A DNA stretch of 25,005 nucleotides from a virus: positions 1 to 25,005 of IMG/VR virus record IMGVR_UViG_3300032820_000105; one strand, written 5' to 3'. Both the position numbers and the translations under genes were made by a program. Numbering within the stretch: the first letter of the stretch is position 1; each line of letters begins with the position of its first letter. Positions 15,140 to 22,719 of the stretch are shown here, piece after piece. Below the pieces are notes generated by a model, which worked only from the letters and a program-made list of their open reading frames with translations, ran no database searches and had not been told where the DNA came from.

Positions 15140-16897
15140 TTATGGATAAAATGCTTCATTATCCCTTACCACAATTCTTAAATTCCTAAACATCATATCT
15201 GCATCTATCTGCATTGGATTGTCTGTTGTAACATTGTGGGCAGCTGTATTTATATACAACCCACCCGTATCAATACCAGAAGCAGTACTTCCTGCAGTTC
15301 CTGCGGCAATACCACCCGATGCATAATGTTGATATGGAATATCAATTATAATGTAATCATCGGTTCCTCTATCAAAGCGTAATTGGCAAGACATCCCTTT
15401 GGAGCCTGTTCCATAGTCGCCTTCTAAGAGTAATTGTTTGAACAATTCCATTGCAGTATCTTGGTCAGTAGCATCGGGTGCTGCTGAATCAGGTAATGAA
15501 ATGGTAGCAGACATAGAGTACTCTCGTTGTCCTTCTCGTATTTCATAAGGACCCCTTGCTCTATTTCCTTGTCTACCAATATAATATCTAGGTTCTGCCC
15601 CATTTCCAATAGAAAGGGAAAAACTTCGTACTCGTGCAAACTCTGTTCCAAAAAACTTAATAGTTCCTTGTGAGAAATAATATGGTTGTGTACTTGGGTA
15701 GCCAGTTCCAGCATTTGCTGCTCCGGCTGTTTGGCTTGGCATACCAACATCTTGTGCATCAATTGGTTGCATTAAGCCATATCGTGGCATATTGTGGGTG
15801 ATAGAAGCACCATTATATAAATTAGTGCCTACATCAGTTTGATTTTTTTGGTTGTGAACCATATTCAAGAAGTTCACGCCATCCCATGACATTGAAACAA
15901 TTCCACCTTCTTCGGCTGAAATTGTAGTCGAATCAATCATTCCACCTACATAGCGTCTATCGAAAGTATTAGTTTCTGCACTATCCAACATGTGAACATG
16001 CCATGAAACTGTATCTAAATCAGTAGTCTCAATAATTTCATGTTCCCAATAAGTAGGGGCAGACGAATGTGTTTTAACATTTACTCCATTAGCATGGTCA
16101 AATGATAACGGATAATTTAATTTTGCTACGTTAGTAGAAGGAAATGAATCTATTCTTCGTACTTCTGTAGTTTTCGTAGCATTGTTCGTATTTGCCGAAC
16201 TATCGTAGATAGCAACTGTTGTATCTGCAGAGATACCGTGAGAAGAACTAAGAGTAATATAGACATCCCCCTTCTTTGCTGCGGCGCCAAGAGTAGCTGA
16301 ACCACTCCCAGCCGATGCCGGAGTTGTTGTAACTTTACCGATTGGGAATCGTAGTGGCCATCCATTCAATAGAAGAATATCACTAACGGACCCAGTAAGA
16401 GTCTGTTGACCCGGATAGGCAACCGACCAATTCCTTTTAGAAAGGGTATTTAAAAATCTTCGTCCTTCCATGGACATTTCGGGGTCAGGAGTATCAATTG
16501 TCTCATAAACTCCGGGAATCCACGAAACAAATTTAGCTTTATCGTTTCTAGTGGCATCCCCACCAATAGCAGTTATTTCAACCGCTGCAGCACCACTTGG
16601 ATGATAGAAGGCTGTAGGTCTATCAAGAACAAAGGTAGCACCATCAATTAATTCAATTTTTCTTGCTTCGTGTTCATCTGTTGTTGTAGCACCACTCACA
16701 TCCCCAATACGAACTGTATCACCCACTACAAACCCTGTTGCAGAGGCTACAGTTATCGTCCTACTTCCTGCGTTATGTGCAGCAGACAAAGTAGTAGAGG
16801 CAGAACCAGAGGTTCCCTCTATAAATTCGGGGTCACCCCCTTGTGCCGCTTCCACGGCAAATGTCAATTGTGCTTGGTCACTTCTAAATACAGCCAT
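15140..16897 (-). CDS. Major tail tube protein with inserted beta modules
   Basis: This 585-residue protein is larger than usual tail tube proteins (about 150-350 residues). Its ends look like a tube domain: MAVFRSDQAQLTFAVEAAQGGDPEF at the start, FVSWIPGVYETIDTPDPEMSMEGRRFLNT near 123-151, and near the C-terminus IKFFGTEFARVRSFSLSIGNGAEPRYYIGRQGNRARGPYEIREGQREYSMSATI. Two related inserts lie at about 34-108 and 198-277, each with an I-T-V/L strand, a GD-TV or DTTV turn, an arginine-rich strand and a closing P-L/T-x-F-x-H-x-(S/N)-G loop. They probably project from the tail as decorations. Its place, right after the tail terminator gene and before the chaperones, supports the call. GGGAG lies seven bases before the ATG and a TATAAT-type motif about 36 bases before it. 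Confidence 0.83.
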   Translation of the reverse strand: MAVFRSDQAQLTFAVEAAQGGDPEFIEGTSGSASTTLSAAHNAGSRTITVASATGFVVGDTVRIGDVSGATTTDEHEARKIELIDGATFVLDRPTAFYHPSGAAAVEITAIGGDATRNDKAKFVSWIPGVYETIDTPDPEMSMEGRRFLNTLSKRNWSVAYPGQQTLTGSVSDILLLNGWPLRFPIGKVTTTPASAGSGSATLGAAAKKGDVYITLSSSHGISADTTVAIYDSSANTNNATKTTEVRRIDSFPSTNVAKLNYPLSFDHANGVNVKTHSSAPTYWEHEIIETTDLDTVSWHVHMLDSAETNTFDRRYVGGMIDSTTISAEEGGIVSMSWDGVNFLNMVHNQKNQTDVGTNLYNGASITHNMPRYGLMQPIDAQDVGMPSQTAGAANAGTGYPSTQPYYFSQGTIKFFGTEFARVRSFSLSIGNGAEPRYYIGRQGNRARGPYEIREGQREYSMSATISLPDSAAPDATDQDTAMELFKQLLLEGDYGTGSKGMSCQLRFDRGTDDYIIIDIPYQHYASGGIAAGTAGSTASGIDTGGLYINTAAHNVTTDNPMQIDADMMFRNLRIVVRDNEAFYP

Positions 16898-16919
16898 AAA
16901 TTTACTCCCCTTATAGAGT

Positions 16920-16940
16920 AGTATATAATTATATTATACT
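16920..16940 (-). promoter_or_regulatory. Candidate promoter upstream of the tail tube gene, within an imperfect palindrome
   Basis: The minus strand reads GAGTATAATAT with a perfect TATAAT at 16933-16938 (a second overlapping one at 16928-16933), about 36 bases before the ATG. The stretch is an imperfect palindrome with AGTATA and TATACT arms around an AT-rich centre that includes a 12-base palindrome. No good -35 box is seen. A separate promoter for the tail tube, the most abundant tail protein, would make sense. Confidence 0.5.
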
Positions 16941-16948
16941 CACTACCG

Positions 16949-17383
16949 TTAAGTTTCTAATAAAACCCCATTGTTTTCTAATTCGATATCAATTGTTCCT
17001 GTCCACATATTGGCTTGTTCGGCTACTTCTTCATCGAAGCCAATAAACACAATACGTTGGAAATTAGTGAGAGCATGTCTCCTTAAATGTAAGACTCTTC
17101 TCACTTCCGCCATTAAGTCATATAATCGTTGACGATTTGCCAACGTATATATTTCTAATTCAATTCCATAACTTCTATTCCCATATTTATGATTTCCTAT
17201 AGGAATCTCATTAAAAGCGGGGCTTCCAGTTCTTCCAATAATATGGTCACCTGTGTTTAAATCGAAACGAAATGGTTGATTTGCCCCATTTACCGTTACG
17301 AAAGTAGGTTTTATCACATTACTTGCGTTCCATTGACCGCTAATATCGGTCATTGCGTCATCAATTGCTATTGGTTCAGGCAT
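16949..17383 (-). CDS. Tail terminator/completion (neck) protein
   Basis: This 144-residue soluble protein lies between the head-tail adaptor and the tail tube gene, where the tail terminator that caps the tube and joins it to the head is normally encoded. Sequence features fit: an N-terminal strand region with FVTVNGANQPFRFDLNTGDHIIGRTGSP, then RSYGIELEIYTLANRQRLYDLMAEVRRVLHLRRHAL near 69-105 (a strand followed by the long helix seen in terminator and minor tail completion proteins) and a final strand IVFIGFDEEVAEQANMWTGTIDIELE. Its ATG overlaps the previous stop (TAATG) with GAGGTG upstream. The family name is inferred from order and pattern; exact homology was not checked. Confidence 0.72.
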   Translation of the reverse strand: MPEPIAIDDAMTDISGQWNASNVIKPTFVTVNGANQPFRFDLNTGDHIIGRTGSPAFNEIPIGNHKYGNRSYGIELEIYTLANRQRLYDLMAEVRRVLHLRRHALTNFQRIVFIGFDEEVAEQANMWTGTIDIELENNGVLLET

Positions 17384-18501
17384 TAGAACACCTCGAAGGC
17401 TTTCATACCATCTAAATTATCTGCAATTTCTTCTTGCCATGACGATATTCGTGTTCCAATGTCCATTCTATCCATACCACTTACAACTATCCCACCAAAA
17501 TCACCAGTTCTTGCAACATCGATTGCAGCTAATTTCTTTGCGATATCTTGAATTACCCCACCTTGACGAACATCTGTCTGAATATCTCGTCCATATAGGT
17601 ATGTTACTTTCACGGGCATAGTAAATTCTCCACCACCCCATCTCCATACAGGAGCATTGTAGCTAGTAAACCTAGCAGGTAGTAAGAAGTATCGACTAAA
17701 TTGAACCATTCCCGTATCTGGTACTAAGAAATAATCTTTAGTTCTTCCTTGGCGTTTAGAGTCCCAATTCGCCCCATTCCAAATTTCTAAATCTAGAATT
17801 TTATAAGCGTCTGCTTTATCTAAATGGAAACCATTTAAGTTAAATTGTTGATATTCATTAGCGACATAATTTGGTCGCCATGACTTCCTTGTTTGCATAT
17901 CAATATACGATTGTGCTTCAATAATAAACTGTTCTACTGTTTCCTTACTTGGAACTGTAGAAGATGTAAAGTCAGTACCACCTAAAATGTTGTTAAGTTG
18001 TAATAACTTAAAGACATCTTGGGTCGTACAGTAAGCCGCATATGGACGCATTTGAATACGTTTAATAGTTGGGGCTAATGTAACAGACGTAGGGGATGAA
18101 ATTCTCACCCAATATAACGTATTACTATTTATAGCTGTTGTACTCCAACTACTTAATAAGTTCGGAGGAAAAATTTCTGCTCCATCTTTACCAAAATCAT
18201 ATTGACCCCCGAAATCATCATCAGGGTCAAGTTCATATCTCCCAGAAGCAGGAATAAATTCAATCCATGCAGAACCATCATAGTATTCATATTTTAATGT
18301 TCCTAGATTGCCTGCAGTATCAACATCAAACATAGCCATATCAAATTTAGAATCATGTCCTAAATAAAGAAGGTGGGAAGTTCCTCCTAAAATTGAGAAG
18401 GAGGTACCAGCTGGAGTTTGTGCTTCCAATGTAACATCAACAAACGATGAACCATCGTATGTGAAAATCTTTTTAAATTCTGCTCCTGCTGCAGTTGCCA
18501 T
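17383..18501 (-). CDS. Head-tail adaptor protein with N-terminal beta domain
   Basis: This 372-residue protein appears to be two domains. Residues about 10-150 are a beta domain with YDGSAWIEF and LYWVRISSPTSV, a module repeatedly found in phage virion proteins. Residues about 155-372 resemble gp6-like head-tail connectors: CTTQDVFKLLQLN opens a helical part, then ETVEQFIIEAQSYIDMQTRKSW is the typical adaptor helix, and VPDTGMVQFSRYFLLPARFTS with VKVTYLYGRD completes the usual beta part before the C-terminal helix. Adaptors form a ring under the portal and dock the tail terminator, which is the next gene. Ordinary gp6-like adaptors are about 100-200 residues, so the N-terminal fusion is unusual. 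AGGAG precedes the ATG. Confidence 0.75.
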   Translation of the reverse strand: MATAAGAEFKKIFTYDGSSFVDVTLEAQTPAGTSFSILGGTSHLLYLGHDSKFDMAMFDVDTAGNLGTLKYEYYDGSAWIEFIPASGRYELDPDDDFGGQYDFGKDGAEIFPPNLLSSWSTTAINSNTLYWVRISSPTSVTLAPTIKRIQMRPYAAYCTTQDVFKLLQLNNILGGTDFTSSTVPSKETVEQFIIEAQSYIDMQTRKSWRPNYVANEYQQFNLNGFHLDKADAYKILDLEIWNGANWDSKRQGRTKDYFLVPDTGMVQFSRYFLLPARFTSYNAPVWRWGGGEFTMPVKVTYLYGRDIQTDVRQGGVIQDIAKKLAAIDVARTGDFGGIVVSGMDRMDIGTRISSWQEEIADNLDGMKAFEVF

Positions 18502-18514
18502 TTATATATTTCTC

Positions 18515-20599
18515 CTACGGTTTTGTAGTAACACCGACTAATAGTTTATTAGCAGCGATTGCTACGCCAACCTTGGCACCCGTGGTCGCTGTTGTAGAAA
18601 GTTCGCCACCACCCGACAGATAATAGAGCGCTCCGGGAGTTAGTCCAGTCACATTCTCATTTAATCCACCAGAAACGGTAATTGTGGCTTCTGCACCACT
18701 ATTAACGGCAGCCGTATTTACTCCGATATATGCATCTGAATTTACAATTGTCCCAAATGCAGTTGCGTCAGTAACAATTACTTTGTGTCTTTCTGTACCA
18801 CTAGCAGTACCACTAGTTCCAATATGGGTTAATACAAACCCACTATCTGGGTCATATACTGCTTGTTGTAATCCTGCTTGAACTTCCTCATCTTCCCCAA
18901 CTGCGGGAAATTCTGGAGCGTCAGATTCCGTATCCCAAGCATTCTCAAGTGTAAAGGTTGTTCCACTTAGTGAAATGTCATAGAATTCAAACTTACCCGT
19001 TCTATAATCGCCCGACAGTATAATTCTATTCCTTGCCGTATCATATACCAAAGGCGAATGATTAGGGCCACTCCATGCTTGAGAAGAACCATCATTTTTT
19101 ACATACGCAGGTAATCTCCAAATTGTTCCCCACGAAACAGTCATCCCAGAAGTAGCTGCCGATGAAACGGTTCCCGCAACAAAATATTGGTCTAGGGTTT
19201 CATTGGTAACCTTCCATGTCATAATCACTTTATCTTGGTCGGGGTCATAAAGCATTCTAATATATTTTGGGTAATAATGTATAGTCCCACTATTGATAAC
19301 TCTATTTTCAGCATTTGCTTGACCCGTGTTTGGACCAGCCCTGTCAAATGAAGAATCATTGACTCTATACATAATATGATAACGAGGATATAGGTAATTC
19401 CAGATATTATAACCAATAATTATTCGTTCTGTATCAGGGTCCCAAACACAATCTGCATTTTGAACTGCATCAAATTCTATAATTGAACCAGATTGTTTAG
19501 CAGTAAGAGTATTATCAGAGTTTATTTGGACTAAGCTATAGCATAATCTACCATAGTTGTTACTAGTTGTTCCATTTGTTTGGTCAGCATGTAATATAAA
19601 AACTTGGTCGTAATCAGTACCACCACTACTATAACTCACATCTATGGCTCTATGAGTATTTAAATCGTAATCGATATTCCCAAAAAAACCATTATCAATA
19701 GTTTTTACGGCCGCTTCTCCTGTATTAAAATTATCTGTATCAGTATTACCATTATTTGCGTTATACATTGTGATGTTACTACTAGAATCAACAGAAATAG
19801 TTAGTGCATTGAAGTTATTACTATCTCCAATACTTCTATAACCAACAAAATGTTTTGACGCAGTAGGAATATGGCAAGTTACAATATCGTTTGAACCATC
19901 AGAGTTATCCGAAAATACGCATTCTGTTCCCCATGTTATTTCCCCAGTAGTGGCATTTACATCACCAGCTTTGACCATTCCGTATCTATACATAGAACCC
20001 GGATGTCTCCAAAAGACTAATACTTTGTCAAATTCGGGGTCGTAACTGATATTAACACTTCCACCAGTTCCATCAGACTCAACGGTGCTATGTTGTAAAA
20101 AGCCTCCAGTTGCGACATGCACAGCATTTCCAGAAGAATTAACCACCACAGGTTTTCCTGCAGTTAGGTTTTCTCCCGCGGTTATTTTTATCGAACCTCC
20201 ACCAGAAGCTTCAGCCCACTTTGTACCAGTTGCTGTTGTTGAATCGGCAGTTAAAACATAAGCATCTGTTCCAAGAGAAAGTGCTTGAGGATTTCCTGAA
20301 CCATCCCCTATTAATATTGCCCCTTTAGCAGATAGGTCTACAGTAGCGACAGCATTTGTAGCATTTCCAATAAGAACACCATTAGCCGTGAATGCAGTCG
20401 TACCAGTTCCTCCCGCAGCCACACTTAAAGTGGTAGCAAGGGACTCTGAAGTCATAGCATTCCATGAGTCGGTATCCCACTGGAAAAGTTTATTTGTGTC
20501 TGTCTCACAAAAAATAGTTCCCTTTTCGCCAGCTGTTAGCGTAGGTTTTGTATCACTAGCTAACCCAGAGATTAGAGTTCCTAAATATTGTATCGCCAT
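18515..20599 (-). CDS. Fibre/appendage protein with probable seven-bladed beta-propeller
   Basis: This 694-residue virion protein begins with a 48-residue module (MAIQYLGTLISGLASDTKPTL through FQWDTDSWN) shared with the 386-residue fibre further right, probably a virion anchor. A Gly/Ala/Ser-rich shaft with AAGGTGTTAFTANGVLIGNAT follows. Residues about 185-600 contain seven copies of a YDP-D-x-x-(K/R)-(V/I)-type strand motif: SYDPEFDKVLVFW, a weak HIPTASKHFVGYR, DYDLNTHRAIDVSY, VWDPDTERIIIGY, LYDPDQDKVIMTW, VYDTARNRIILSG and VYDPDSGFVLTHI. They are spaced 58-75 residues apart, as expected for propeller blades. The C-terminus (GLTPGALYYLSGGGELSTT) resembles small beta domains of other fibres. 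Receptor or glycan binding is likely but not shown. GAGGT lies upstream of the ATG. Confidence 0.8.
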   Translation of the reverse strand: MAIQYLGTLISGLASDTKPTLTAGEKGTIFCETDTNKLFQWDTDSWNAMTSESLATTLSVAAGGTGTTAFTANGVLIGNATNAVATVDLSAKGAILIGDGSGNPQALSLGTDAYVLTADSTTATGTKWAEASGGGSIKITAGENLTAGKPVVVNSSGNAVHVATGGFLQHSTVESDGTGGSVNISYDPEFDKVLVFWRHPGSMYRYGMVKAGDVNATTGEITWGTECVFSDNSDGSNDIVTCHIPTASKHFVGYRSIGDSNNFNALTISVDSSSNITMYNANNGNTDTDNFNTGEAAVKTIDNGFFGNIDYDLNTHRAIDVSYSSGGTDYDQVFILHADQTNGTTSNNYGRLCYSLVQINSDNTLTAKQSGSIIEFDAVQNADCVWDPDTERIIIGYNIWNYLYPRYHIMYRVNDSSFDRAGPNTGQANAENRVINSGTIHYYPKYIRMLYDPDQDKVIMTWKVTNETLDQYFVAGTVSSAATSGMTVSWGTIWRLPAYVKNDGSSQAWSGPNHSPLVYDTARNRIILSGDYRTGKFEFYDISLSGTTFTLENAWDTESDAPEFPAVGEDEEVQAGLQQAVYDPDSGFVLTHIGTSGTASGTERHKVIVTDATAFGTIVNSDAYIGVNTAAVNSGAEATITVSGGLNENVTGLTPGALYYLSGGGELSTTATTGAKVGVAIAANKLLVGVTTKP

Positions 20600-20614
20600 A
20601 GTTACCTCATTGTA

Positions 20615-20881
20615 CTAACTTGAGGTGGATTCTTCGGGATACTCCGAACTCCTTTCAAAAGATTCGGGTTCTATAGTTGTATCAGGTTCAACTACTTCCG
20701 AACTATTTCCACCTTCAGTAGGTTCTTGTTTTCCTCTCAAATACATTGCTACACCTTGAAGGTTTTGCACTTGCTGGATAATAGTATTTCTATTACTGTC
20801 GAGAGTATTTAATTCCTCCACTAGTTTAGAAATCTGGTCATTAATCGCATTCAAGTCTGCTTCAACATTTATATCGGCCAT
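20615..20881 (-). CDS. Small coiled-coil protein with acidic tail
   Basis: This 88-residue protein has an N-terminal half with heptad-like hydrophobic spacing (LNAINDQISKLVEELNTLDSNRNTIIQQVQNLQGVAMYL), predicted to form a coiled coil. The last 35 residues are low-complexity and rich in Glu, Ser, Thr and Pro (GNSSEVVEPDTTIEPESFERSSEYPEESTSS). It is encoded just before the propeller fibre and just after the tandem small proteins, so it may be a trimeric or dimeric linker, fibre chaperone or accessory piece. AAGGAG lies ten bases before the ATG. I do not recognise a family. The 73-base gap upstream carries a candidate promoter. Confidence 0.75.
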   Translation of the reverse strand: MADINVEADLNAINDQISKLVEELNTLDSNRNTIIQQVQNLQGVAMYLRGKQEPTEGGNSSEVVEPDTTIEPESFERSSEYPEESTSS

Positions 20882-20928
20882 GATAATAACTCCTTATCTT
20901 TACTATCCCCAAAATGGGTATCTATTAA

Positions 20929-20951
20929 TATTATACTACCTATTAGTATAG
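20929..20951 (-). promoter_or_regulatory. Candidate promoter and dyad upstream of the coiled-coil gene
   Basis: The minus strand reads TAGTATAATAT with a perfect TATAAT at 20930-20935, about 49 bases before the ATG at 20881. A perfect inverted repeat overlaps it: TATACTA (20932-20938), five bases, TAGTATA (20944-20950). No clear -35 box is present at 16-18 bases. Confidence 0.5.
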
Positions 20952-20954
20952 AAT

Positions 20955-21248
20955 TTATTCTTTTGTTACAACGCCAGAAATTTTCAGAGTTTGCCAATAC
21001 CCGTTTGCAGTTAATCTGAACTGGTTGTTAGTGCCACTTTTAACAAATACCTTTGAAGATAAATTGTGTACTGTCAGGTTATTGTTGGCAATGTTATAAG
21101 CAATATTATTATCAGTCACAGATTTTACGTACCATGTACTAGTACTCCAGACAGAAGTAATACACCACTCAACCCCACTAGAGGGTTGAAAATCATAAGA
21201 AGTACTACTTGTGTATGCTTCCATTACTATTGCATCGCCAGCTGCCAT
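20955..21248 (-). CDS. Small virion-like protein, paralogue of its upstream neighbour
   Basis: This 97-residue protein is a tandem paralogue of the 98-residue protein encoded three bases upstream. Both start MA-x-GD, share DFQPSSGVEWC-(I/L)-TS near residues 18-31, alternate aromatic strands, and end in SG-(V/I)-VTKE. The compact beta-rich pattern with many Asn, Ser, Thr and Trp suggests a small surface or fibre-tip protein, perhaps a lectin-like fold, but I do not recognise the family. The Cys in VEWC is conserved between the two copies and is the only Cys here. AAGGAAT precedes the ATG. The middle parts of the two copies have diverged strongly, which could reflect pressure on an exposed surface. 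Confidence 0.8.
   Translation of the reverse strand: MAAGDAIVMEAYTSSTSYDFQPSSGVEWCITSVWSTSTWYVKSVTDNNIAYNIANNNLTVHNLSSKVFVKSGTNNQFRLTANGYWQTLKISGVVTKE
21163..21195 (-). repeat. Conserved 33-base block, copy 1
   Basis: This block matches 21463-21495 at 30 of 33 positions, exactly 300 bases away. It encodes DFQPSSGVEWC in the paralogous pair. It includes a perfect six-base inverted repeat (CAACCC and GGGTTG) with a seven-base loop, which may be incidental to the coding constraint. Confidence 0.75.
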
Positions 21249-21251
21249 AAT

Positions 21252-21548
21252 TTATTCCTTGGTTACAATCCCAGAATAACGATAATAACCATTACCTCCT
21301 TGATTAAAACGTATCTGAGTACTATTAGTCACAAAAATTTTACATGCTTGTTCTGTACCAGTACCAGTTCCAAATGTGTTATATGTACCTTGACCGTATA
21401 ATGTATAATTCCAAGATAAATCTCGAAAAACCCAAGATGTGGTAGACATAAATGAGGTTAAGCACCACTCAACCCCGCTGGAGGGTTGGAAATCAGTATT
21501 ACCACCACCGTTAAATCCATATGCTGCTACTACATCTCCAACTGCCAT
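21252..21548 (-). CDS. Small virion-like protein, tandem paralogue
   Basis: This 98-residue protein is encoded directly before its 97-residue paralogue. Shared landmarks are MAVGD at the start, DFQPSSGVEWCLTS near 19-32, a Lys-(V/I)-FV strand near 70, an NGY turn, and YSGIVTKE at the end. The centre (SWNYTLYGQGTYNTFGTGTGTEQ) is Gly/Thr/Tyr-rich and differs from the neighbour. It lies directly downstream of the 386-residue fibre, so the pair may cap or decorate that fibre or form a separate small spike. AAGGAG precedes the ATG. Function unknown. Confidence 0.8.
   Translation of the reverse strand: MAVGDVVAAYGFNGGGNTDFQPSSGVEWCLTSFMSTTSWVFRDLSWNYTLYGQGTYNTFGTGTGTEQACKIFVTNSTQIRFNQGGNGYYRYSGIVTKE
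21463..21495 (-). repeat. Conserved 33-base block, copy 2
   Basis: This is the second copy of the block found at 21163-21195, differing at three positions, all A or G on the plus strand. It encodes the same DFQPSSGVEWC core in the upstream paralogue. Confidence 0.75.
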
Positions 21549-21558
21549 AATTTACTCC

Positions 21559-22719
21559 TTATCCGAAAGCCATTGTTAAAGGTAAAGATACTCCACCACC
21601 AGAAGATGAAAGTTCTACTTCCGCTACATCTGCCGAATTGTAATACAACTTACCGTCATTTTTAACATATATATGACCACCTTCACCATCTGCAGCAGTT
21701 GCTACACTTCCATATTCACCGGCTAATTTTATATAAGTTCCAATACGTACTCCACCTTCTCCTTTAAGCCTTAATTGTTCAGTTCCTTCGGCTGTTTCTG
21801 AGAGAGCAGTAGCAAAAACCATATCAGTCTCATTAGAAGTAGTTGAAAAAGTATTAGCGGCTTCCATTCGGATTTCGCCATAAGTTAATTGAGAATCTCC
21901 TCCAGCTGTCATATTAGGGGCAGAAAATCTAATCATATTTAAATCTTGCCCAGCAGATGCTGTTGTAGCATCATTTTGAAAAGACAAAACTGTACCCGTA
22001 AAGGTTGCTCCAGTAGCTGTAGTTTCTAATTTCTTCACATTGTTGTGGTAGAGGTCTACCGAACCATCTTCCCCCGCATAAATCATTTGTTCAGTATCTG
22101 CGGCATTACGAAGGGTGAATATATTAGTCTTTACTATTAATGCCCCATCTCCAGCATCATGTATATAACTGTTAGTACCATTGTGGTAAATTTGTAAATC
22201 GTTACCGGGCTGACCAAAATAAGCTTTAGCATTATCAGAAAATCGTAAGTTATTCCCTGATGCACCATCCCATTTTATATAACGTCCTGCTGTAGTGCCA
22301 TAAAAAGTGACATCTATACCAGTGCCATCTACTCCAAAATAAGAAGCACCAAGATGGGAAGTAGCCGCTGAGAAGGTAACCGTACCATTTGCAGCAACTG
22401 TTATAGCATCGGTGTCGGAAGCTGAACCTATTGTTCCATCGTCAGCAAGAACAAGATTCCCTAATGTAGGACTAGTAGCTAACGTTACGTTACCACTAGT
22501 TACTGTAAAGTCAGTTGCATTAAATGATGCAAGACCTTTTACAGAATCGGTTGCGTCTGCAATCGTTGGATTCGTTTCATCCCAAGTATCGCCATCCCAT
22601 TGGTATATTTTATCTGTGTTTGTCTCAACAAAAAGTACCCCTCTTTGATTAGCACTCAAAGTAGGTTTTGTGTCGGACGAAAGTCCAGATATATTATTTC
22701 CTATATATTGGATTCCCAT
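21559..22719 (-). CDS. Fibre protein with modules common in aquatic phage fibres
   Basis: This 386-residue virion protein has three visible parts. Residues 1-48 (MGIQYIGNNISGLSSDTKPTL through IYQWDGDTWD) are homologous to the start of the propeller protein and probably anchor it. The middle holds a fibre-shaft pattern near 145-240: NNLRFSDNAKAYFGQPGNDLQIYHNGTNSYIHDAGDGALIVKTN and DGSVDLYHNNVKKLETTATGATFTG, a module recurring in marine phage fibres. The C-terminal 30 residues (KLYYNSADVAEVELSSSGGG then TMAFG) resemble the cut-off gene at the right window edge. The role is probably a trimeric fibre or capsid/tail appendage. AAATCC-type codons lead into the TAATG overlap with the preceding gene. 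Confidence 0.82.
   Translation of the reverse strand: MGIQYIGNNISGLSSDTKPTLSANQRGVLFVETNTDKIYQWDGDTWDETNPTIADATDSVKGLASFNATDFTVTSGNVTLATSPTLGNLVLADDGTIGSASDTDAITVAANGTVTFSAATSHLGASYFGVDGTGIDVTFYGTTAGRYIKWDGASGNNLRFSDNAKAYFGQPGNDLQIYHNGTNSYIHDAGDGALIVKTNIFTLRNAADTEQMIYAGEDGSVDLYHNNVKKLETTATGATFTGTVLSFQNDATTASAGQDLNMIRFSAPNMTAGGDSQLTYGEIRMEAANTFSTTSNETDMVFATALSETAEGTEQLRLKGEGGVRIGTYIKLAGEYGSVATAADGEGGHIYVKNDGKLYYNSADVAEVELSSSGGGVSLPLTMAFG

Noticed and set aside
15424-15762. Alternative minus-strand frame inside the tail tube gene
   Set aside because: It is a shadow frame in a real 585-residue gene, Gln/Leu-rich without domain pattern.
20955-22719. Diversity-generating retroelement acting on the duplicated fibre genes
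   Set aside because: No reverse transcriptase or template repeat is in the window, and the two 33-base blocks differ at only three positions within the conserved, not the variable, part.
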